Part shown: in pieces, positions 6,988 to 10,599 of the stretch
Position numbering within the stretch: the stretch's first letter is position 1
Layout of the letters: each line of letters starts with the position of its first letter
Source: Bacillota bacterium
Lineage (GTDB): Bacteria; Bacillota; Clostridia; Acetivibrionales; DTU013
Assembly (NCBI GenBank): GCA_023411575.1
Contig: JAEYOP010000064.1
Location: forward strand, 1-10,599
Reading direction: 5' to 3'
DNA length: 10,599 bases
Notes under the pieces: generated by a model
Seen by the model: only the letters and a program-made list of their open reading frames with translations
What the model was told of the DNA's origin: nothing
Database searches by the model: none
Position numbers and translations under genes: made by a program

Positions 6988-7014
6988 AATGCTCTCCCTC
7001 CTATTGATAGGCCT

Positions 7015-7023
7015 ATTCTACCA
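7015..7023 (-). promoter_or_regulatory. candidate extended -10 promoter for the leader peptide and exporter
   Basis: On the minus strand TGG followed by TAGAAT gives an extended -10 (TGnTAGAAT). A transcript starting about 7 nt further on would just include the leader peptide's ribosome binding site. No clear -35 was found. The 10-bp palindrome ATAGGCCTAT (7007-7016) overlaps it and could be an operator. A second possible -10, TATAAT (6941-6946, minus strand), would start the RNA near the hairpin base without the leader peptide. Confidence 0.35.
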
Positions 7024-7092
7024 TGCTTTTCCCGATTTTGCCATCCGGCAGGGGCAAAGTTCATGCTTTGTTCATAATTTTTCAAAATCATA

Positions 7093-7123
7093 TTGACTTT
7101 CCCATAACAGGAAGGTTTATAGT
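7093..7123 (+). promoter_or_regulatory. MerR-type promoter with 19-bp spacer and dyad operator
   Basis: TTGACT (7093-7098) and TATAGT (7118-7123) are separated by 19 bp, the over-long spacing typical of MerR-activated promoters. The spacer region carries the imperfect dyad ACTTTCC (7096-7102) / GGAAGGT (7110-7116), close to the well-known MerR-family operator form. This strongly suggests that the downstream MerR regulator controls its own gene. Confidence 0.8.
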
Positions 7124-7151
7124 TTGTATAGGAGGCATTCCGGCCAGAATA

Positions 7152-7168
7152 CCTTCCTCGGAAGGAGG
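7152..7168 (+). promoter_or_regulatory. second CCTTCC/GGAAGG dyad overlapping the MerR ribosome binding site
   Basis: CCTTCC-TC-GGAAGG (7152-7165) repeats the half-site sequence of the upstream operator and overlaps the AAGGAGG ribosome binding site (7162-7168), which is 8 nt before the TTG start. It could be an extra regulator contact or simply chance. Confidence 0.35.
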
Positions 7169-7176
7169 CTAACACT

Positions 7177-8070
7177 TTGAAAATCGGCGAATTCGCAGAA
7201 ATGAACAACGTCACGACCAAAATGCTCCGGCATTACGACGAGATCGGCCTTTTGAAGCCGTCCATCATCGACGGCGCCACCGGCTACCGTTCCTATGACG
7301 CGGAGCAGTCCCACTATCTCAACTGGATCGTCATTCTGAAAAACTTGGATTTTTCCCTGGCACAGATCAAAACCATGCTCAGCGGTCCCGTCGACGGCCG
7401 GAAAATGATACAGGAAATGGTCATGAAGCGCATAGAGATCACATCCGCCTTGAATGAGAAAATCCAGCGGAAGGTGGAAATCGATAATTTAATACGAATG
7501 CTTGAAAAGGAGGGTTTTCAATTGGATAAACAGATTGACCTGCTGAACATCGGGCAGGAAAGCATCCATGAAATAAAAAAGAACATCCCCAATATGGAGA
7601 CGTTTCTCGAAACCGCCCGCGGGATCGCGGAAGCCTGCGCGGAAAGCGGCCATATTTCCGTCTTCCGCTTCGACATCAGCCATTTCAAACAGGTCAACGA
7701 CGAGTTCGGGTTTGAGGTCGGGGACAAGGTTATCGTCGCCTGCTATAACATCATCAAAAGCAATATCGACAGCTGCTTCAGCCATTCCGCCCTGGGCCGG
7801 GCCCATGGTGACGAGTTCATCGCATTTGCCAACGCAGGCAGGGAAGAAACGGAAGCGGTGACCCGGGCCATCGCAAGGGACATGGAGGAATACGACTGGA
7901 ACGAAACCGGCTGCGGCAGGAAGGTGAGCTGTTACATCGGCGGCCTGGTCGGCGGACGGAAGGATGTGGCAAACATCCGGTACATGATCGAGCAGTCCAT
8001 CGAAACCATCAATGAAGCCAGAAAGGGCGGTTCCCCCAACGCGGTCGCCATACGGTTCTACGAAGCATAA
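7177..8070 (+). CDS. MerR-family regulator fused to a GGDEF domain (HGDEF variant)
   Basis: A 297-residue cytoplasmic protein. Residues 1-70 are a MerR winged helix-turn-helix (MKIGEFAEMNNVTTKMLRHYDEIGLL, then GYRSYD and the second-helix segment LDFSLAQIKTML). Residues 78-125 form the usual MerR dimerisation helix. From about 157 a GGDEF domain replaces the normal effector domain: the Mg/nucleotide segment FDISHFKQVND (165-175, D166 and N174-D175) is intact, the signature is RAHGDEF (208-214) with the first Gly changed to His, and KVSCYIGGLVGG matches the following strand. No inhibitory RxxD lies five residues ahead of the signature. Activity is possible but uncertain; it may make or bind GTP-derived nucleotides. 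The TTG start is fixed by AAGGAGG at 7162-7168 and the standard MKIGEFA opening. The gene is divergent from the exporter and probably autoregulated through a 19-bp-spacer promoter. Confidence 0.9.
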   Translation: MKIGEFAEMNNVTTKMLRHYDEIGLLKPSIIDGATGYRSYDAEQSHYLNWIVILKNLDFSLAQIKTMLSGPVDGRKMIQEMVMKRIEITSALNEKIQRKVEIDNLIRMLEKEGFQLDKQIDLLNIGQESIHEIKKNIPNMETFLETARGIAEACAESGHISVFRFDISHFKQVNDEFGFEVGDKVIVACYNIIKSNIDSCFSHSALGRAHGDEFIAFANAGREETEAVTRAIARDMEEYDWNETGCGRKVSCYIGGLVGGRKDVANIRYMIEQSIETINEARKGGSPNAVAIRFYEA

Positions 8071-8073
8071 CAG

Positions 8074-8088
8074 GCGCATGCCATGCGC
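8074..8088. repeat. short perfect dyad after the MerR-GGDEF stop
   Basis: GCGCATG and CATGCGC are perfect 7-bp reverse complements around a single C, 3 bp after the stop codon and just before the terminator. Its role is unknown; a loop of one base would need opening to form a hairpin. Confidence 0.4.
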
Positions 8089-8097
8089 ACCACAGGC

Positions 8098-8132
8098 AAA
8101 AGGCTGAAGCGGATCGAAGCTTCAGCCTTTTT
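8098..8132 (+). terminator. rho-independent terminator of the MerR-GGDEF gene
   Basis: A 13-bp perfect stem (AAAAGGCTGAAGC, 8098-8110; GCTTCAGCCTTTT, 8119-8131) with an 8-nt loop ends in TTTTT. The A-run on the left arm means it could also stop the convergent zinc-ribbon transcript coming from the right. Confidence 0.93.
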
Positions 8133-8158
8133 ATAACCTCGCTTTGTTTTTGCCAAGC

Positions 8159-8428
8159 TCACTTTTTCCACCTTTTCAACTGAGGGAAGAATTCCAGCAT
8201 CGCCTTCCTGGCGGTCGCTTCATCCGGATAGGGATCTCCCTTCGATACGAACGGCACGCAGGTTTCAACCATTTCCTCCATGGTCTGCTCCGAGGTAAAG
8301 GCCCCGTTAACAAAGCAATACTGGCAGTAGTCCTCGTTCTTGCTTCCGTCGGCATTGGTTCCATACTGTTCCGCACTCCCCATGGGCATTGCGCAGCTCT
8401 GGCAGAATTTCATTTCCGCGTTTTCCAT
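8159..8428 (-). CDS. small zinc-ribbon protein (zf_ribbon_2 type)
   Basis: An 89-residue soluble protein. C9-x2-C12 and C35-x2-C38 form a zinc ribbon, with the family-typical segments FCQSCAMPM, YGTNADGSKNEDYCQYCF and the ending FFPQLKRWKK. Proteins of this type are common in Clostridia and Bacteroidia and have no defined function; the Cys pairs imply zinc binding. The ATG at 8428 is preceded by AAGGAG with 8-nt spacing, which favours it over the Met at codon 6. It appears to be a single-gene transcript, and its upstream region shares a conserved block with the ATL operon promoter, suggesting co-regulation. Confidence 0.87.
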   Translation of the reverse strand: MENAEMKFCQSCAMPMGSAEQYGTNADGSKNEDYCQYCFVNGAFTSEQTMEEMVETCVPFVSKGDPYPDEATARKAMLEFFPQLKRWKK

Positions 8429-8458
8429 GATATCAGCTCCTTTTCGAAATTATATTGC

Positions 8459-8502
8459 TATCATATCAATGGAAATGGGACACATGTATGTCATATTCAA
8501 AA
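8459..8502 (-). promoter_or_regulatory. promoter/operator region of the zinc-ribbon gene (copy B of a shared block)
   Basis: A TATGAT -10 candidate lies about 31 nt ahead of the start codon on the minus strand, with dyad GACA-N6-TGTC (8479-8492, inner ACATGT) across the -35 position. It aligns with 5645-5688 over the full 44 bp: 11 identical bases at the -10 end, 11 of 14 around the dyad and an identical TTCAAAA edge, with one base of offset between the dyad and the -10. Confidence 0.55.
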
Positions 8503-8507
8503 AATAT

Positions 8508-8670
8508 TTAGGGATGACCGAATAATACAAACGGATTCTTGAGCGAGGGATTTTTCGTCCTTACAAGGCGGAGGAGGGCGCAATAATTGTTTTATTGCAA
8601 CTGACGACAACGACGTAAGGGCGGAAAATAACCGCTCAAGAACCGGAATTTATTATTCGGTCATCCCTTA
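8508..8670. mobile_element. MITE-like palindromic element with TTA target duplication
   Basis: Terminal inverted repeats AGGGATGACCGAATAATA (8510-8527) and its exact complement (8651-8668) flank a 157-bp body (8511-8667) bordered by TTA on each side (8508-8510 and 8668-8670), a probable 3-bp target duplication. The symmetry continues inward: TTCTTGAGCG near 8537-8546 pairs with CGCTCAAGAA near 8633-8642, and GTCCTTAC pairs with GTAAGGGC further in. The tip holds a small GCAATAA/TTATTGC hairpin (8580-8598). There is no ORF, so it would depend on a transposase supplied elsewhere. It sits directly upstream of the zinc-ribbon promoter block and 67 bp past the end of purA. Confidence 0.8.
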
Positions 8671-8737
8671 TGAACAAGCGAAAAATGACTTCCGGTTGTT
8701 CTTGGCCAAATAGATTCAAACGGTTTCCATGGGCCTC

Positions 8738-10012
8738 TTATCGAACGATAATGTCGTCCCGCCTGGGGCCGTTTGAAATATACTTTACCGGGCAGCCCAG
8801 CGTCTGCTCCACAAATTCAACGTACCTCCTGGTATTCGCAGGCAGGTCCCCATACCGGCGGATTCCCCTGATATCGCACTTCCAGCCGGGCAGCTTTTCC
8901 AGGACAGGCTTTGCCTTATTCAGGAGCGGCGTAACCGGGAAATTACCGATCACCCTCCCTTCAATCTCGTAGGCCGTACATACCGGTATTTCATCGAGAT
9001 ATCCCAGAACATCGACCAGGGTCAGCGCAACCTCCGTTGTTCCCTGCAGCATGCAGCCGTACCTCGTCGCAACAGCGTCAAACCACCCCATCCTGCGGGG
9101 TCTGCCGGTGGTCGCCCCATATTCGCCGCAGTCACCCCCCAGCCTGCGCAAGGTCTCCGCCTCTTCTCCGAAAATTTCGCTGACGAAGGCTCCGGCTCCA
9201 ACGCAGGAAGAATACGCTTTCACAACGGTTATGATCTCCGTTATACGGTGAGGCGGAATTCCTGCTCCGACTGCCCCGAAGCCGGCCAGCGGGGAAGACG
9301 AAGTCGTGAACGGATAAATCCCGTTGTCCGGGTCCTTTAGAGCGCCCAGTTGGCCCTCCAGCAGAATGCGTCCGCCTTTTTTCTCTTCTCTGTTCAAAAA
9401 CTGGGCCGTATCGCATACCATAGGCCTGACGCGCTCTCTGTACCCCACAAGCTCGCGGAACAGAGCATTCTCATCCAGCGGCGGCACTTTATAAACAGAA
9501 TCGAGAATCTGATTCTTCACCCTGCAATTGGCTTCTATTTTGGCAAACAGGATTTGCTCATCGAACAGGTCCGCTACCTGGATGCCGGTTTTCAGATATT
9601 TGTCGGAATAAAACGGCGCAATGCCCGATTTTGTGGAGCCAAAGCCGGCGGCGCCCAGCCGCTCCTCCTCCAGGCCGTCCAGCAGGGTATGATAGGGCAT
9701 GACCAGTTGCGCCCGGTCCGATATCCGGATGTCAGGATCGGGGACTCCCTTTTCTTTTAACTGGTCCAATTCCCTGAAAAATCCTTGCAGATTCAGCGCC
9801 ACTCCCTGCGCGATAACATTGACAACGCCTTTTCGGAATACGCCCGAGGGCAGCAGATGCAGCGCAAATTTCCCATATTCGTTGAGGATCGTGTGACCCG
9901 CGTTGGCGCCTCCCTGGAACCGTACGACAATATCCGACTGTTCGGCCAGAAGATCCGTCATCTTCCCTTTTCCTTCATCTCCCCAGTTCCCGCCGACAAT
10001 TGCCCTGACCAT
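8738..10012 (-). CDS. purA: adenylosuccinate synthetase, divergent
   Basis: A 424-residue cytosolic enzyme that joins IMP and aspartate using GTP, the first committed step from IMP to AMP. The P-loop segment NWGDEGKGK (9-17, catalytic D12), GGANAGHT (34-41, catalytic H40) and GATTGRPRR (299-307) are intact, and length is normal for PurA. Several other sites differ from E. coli PurA as I recall it: the IMP-binding GAQG is GQLG (220-223), TTGRGIGPAY is STKSGIAPFY (126-135), and the guanine-recognition TKLD is TLVD (331-334), keeping the Asp but losing the Lys. The ATG has AGGAGGT at 10019-10025. No other purine gene is nearby, so it may be a second copy or the main enzyme of an unusual clade. 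Confidence 0.92.
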   Translation of the reverse strand: MVRAIVGGNWGDEGKGKMTDLLAEQSDIVVRFQGGANAGHTILNEYGKFALHLLPSGVFRKGVVNVIAQGVALNLQGFFRELDQLKEKGVPDPDIRISDRAQLVMPYHTLLDGLEEERLGAAGFGSTKSGIAPFYSDKYLKTGIQVADLFDEQILFAKIEANCRVKNQILDSVYKVPPLDENALFRELVGYRERVRPMVCDTAQFLNREEKKGGRILLEGQLGALKDPDNGIYPFTTSSSPLAGFGAVGAGIPPHRITEIITVVKAYSSCVGAGAFVSEIFGEEAETLRRLGGDCGEYGATTGRPRRMGWFDAVATRYGCMLQGTTEVALTLVDVLGYLDEIPVCTAYEIEGRVIGNFPVTPLLNKAKPVLEKLPGWKCDIRGIRRYGDLPANTRRYVEFVEQTLGCPVKYISNGPRRDDIIVR

Positions 10013-10025
10013 AAAAATACCTCCT

Positions 10026-10239
10026 GCAATTTATTCGCAAAGCCATGTTGAAAGGCTTTACAAAAGGATCGTATCACAGGAGTTATCATAAATAAAATTG
10101 ATATTAGTTATATTTGATATAAGTAAAACTTAATATGTTGGCTAGTTGACTTTACTCCTTGTTCTGTGCTTAGAGTCTCTTGGATATCACGCAATAGGCG
10201 CATAGGGCGAGCTTTCGTGCGGGTCGACGGGCTGGGAGG
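10026..10239. other. A+T-rich region upstream of purA, no gene seen
   Basis: It contains a small stem AAAGCC (10039-10044) / GGCTTT (10054-10059) in the probable purA leader. A possible minus-strand -10, TATGAT (10085-10090), resembles the one used in the two shared promoter blocks, but it has no -35 and no dyad. No PurR box or riboswitch was recognised. From about 10150 on, base composition rises in GC and no reading frame is convincing. Confidence 0.4.
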
Positions 10240-10511
10240 GCTCACCGGTGAGTAGATGAGCAATGTGGAGAAAAAATGAGCGAAAAGCGGGAGCCCCTAG
10301 AACTTTTACGCGTTTGTGTGCAAAATTTCAGCTTTGGGCCAGGTATCTAAGGAAAGATTCCGCTTTTCAGTGAGTTTCAGTTCATTTCTGTGCTGTAATG
10401 GTATTAAATTCAAGATTATGTTAACTATCGTTGGCCCAAAGTTGATTTTTTGTACACAAATCCTTCGCAAGCATATGCTTGAGGCCCCTTTGCTTCTTCG
10501 CTCACCGGTGA
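10240..10511. repeat. nested inverted-repeat element bounded by GCTCACCGGTGA
   Basis: The palindromic 12-mer GCTCACCGGTGA occurs at 10240-10251 and again at 10500-10511. Inside lie two 29-bp arms (10313-10341 and 10432-10460) that are reverse complements with four mismatches; their inner ends CTTTGGGCCA / TGGCCCAAAG are perfect. A further 14-bp palindrome, CAAGCATATGCTTG, is at 10468-10481. The only longer frame (10306-10572, minus) has no recognisable motif. This may be a decayed mobile element or MITE, or a structured RNA; no family could be named. Confidence 0.5.
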
Positions 10512-10599
10512 CTTCGAAGCGATCTGCGGAGGTGCTTGCTGTAAGAAACGGCAGGGGCTGCTTGTTGAGCATCCTGTTTCATGCTTCGAAGCCAAGCTG
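10512..10599. other. window end, palindromic but without a gene call
   Basis: CTTCGAAG appears twice (about 10512-10520 and within GCTTCGAAGC near 10582-10592). No start codon with a ribosome binding site and no RNA gene was seen. It may continue the repeat structure to the left. Confidence 0.3.

Larger units (their letters stand above)
6870..7176. other. divergent regulatory region between exporter and MerR genes
   Basis: These 307 bp hold the exporter leader (hairpin, leader peptide, promoter candidates) on the left and the MerR promoter on the right. Between them is a small dyad (TTTGCC 7037-7042, GGCAAA 7053-7058) and a direct repeat GTTCAT-GCTTT-GTTCAT (7059-7075) of unknown meaning. 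No other gene is seen. Confidence 0.5.

Noticed and set aside
8144..8542. 132-codon plus-strand frame opposite the zinc-ribbon gene
   Set aside because: The minus-strand protein has two CxxC pairs and family-typical segments, while the plus frame runs into the promoter block and MITE.
8508..8670. CRISPR repeat or simple terminator
   Set aside because: There is no repeat-spacer periodicity, and the structure is one long palindrome with flanking duplication rather than a short stem with a T-run.
10026..10140. Purine riboswitch or PurR box ahead of purA
   Set aside because: No conserved purine-aptamer junctions or PurR-box pairs were found; only a 6-bp stem is visible.
10306..10572. 88-codon minus-strand frame in the terminal repeat region
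   Set aside because: It runs through both inverted-repeat arms, has no recognisable domain and no ribosome binding site; not called as a gene.

Overview
The window is chromosomal DNA of moderate GC content. It most likely comes from a Gram-positive anaerobe of the Clostridia (Bacillota). Most genes have strong AGGAGG-type ribosome binding sites, two start at TTG, and the families present (FapA/DUF342, DUF3788, zf_ribbon_2 zinc-ribbon protein, MerR, tandem GAF) are typical of Clostridia. The species cannot be named. No rRNA, tRNA, CRISPR array or phage structural gene was seen.

Layout. (1) Positions 1-2810, plus strand: the 3' end of a DUF342/FapA-type gene, then a three-GAF protein with a degenerate GGDEF-like tail, closed by a rho-independent terminator. 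(2) Positions 2786-5611, minus strand: a tightly coupled operon, read from the right, of an alkyltransferase-like protein (ATL, PAHRV), an unrecognised 368-residue protein with a CxxCxxC cluster, an APH(6)/StrB-type kinase and a DUF3788 protein. Genes abut or overlap by only a few bases. (3) Positions 5676-7023, minus strand: a 12-TM MFS exporter preceded by an unusual leader with a candidate 8-codon leader peptide and a 75-nt imperfect hairpin that would hide its Shine-Dalgarno sequence and start codon. (4) Positions 7093-8132, plus strand and divergent from the exporter: a MerR regulator fused to a GGDEF domain (HGDEF variant), with a classic 19-bp-spacer MerR promoter and a strong terminator. 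(5) Positions 8159-8504, minus strand: a small zinc-ribbon protein whose upstream region matches the one in front of the ATL operon. (6) Positions 8511-8667: a MITE-like palindromic element with 17-18-bp terminal inverted repeats and a TTA duplication. (7) Positions 8738-10025, minus strand: a divergent PurA. (8) Positions 10026-10599: no convincing gene, but a nested palindromic/inverted-repeat structure.

How the parts may fit together. The middle of the window looks like a stress and drug-response neighbourhood: an exporter that may be under translational attenuation, an aminoglycoside-kinase relative, a DNA-alkylation sensor, and a MerR regulator whose usual drug-binding domain is replaced by a nucleotide-cyclase-like domain. 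Two separate proteins carry non-canonical GGDEF domains (HGDEF in the MerR fusion, a fully degenerate one in the GAF protein), suggesting local ties to cyclic-dinucleotide signalling or to domains that have lost it. The best candidates for undescribed biology are the exporter leader, the MerR-GGDEF fusion and the promoter block shared by the ATL operon and the zinc-ribbon gene.
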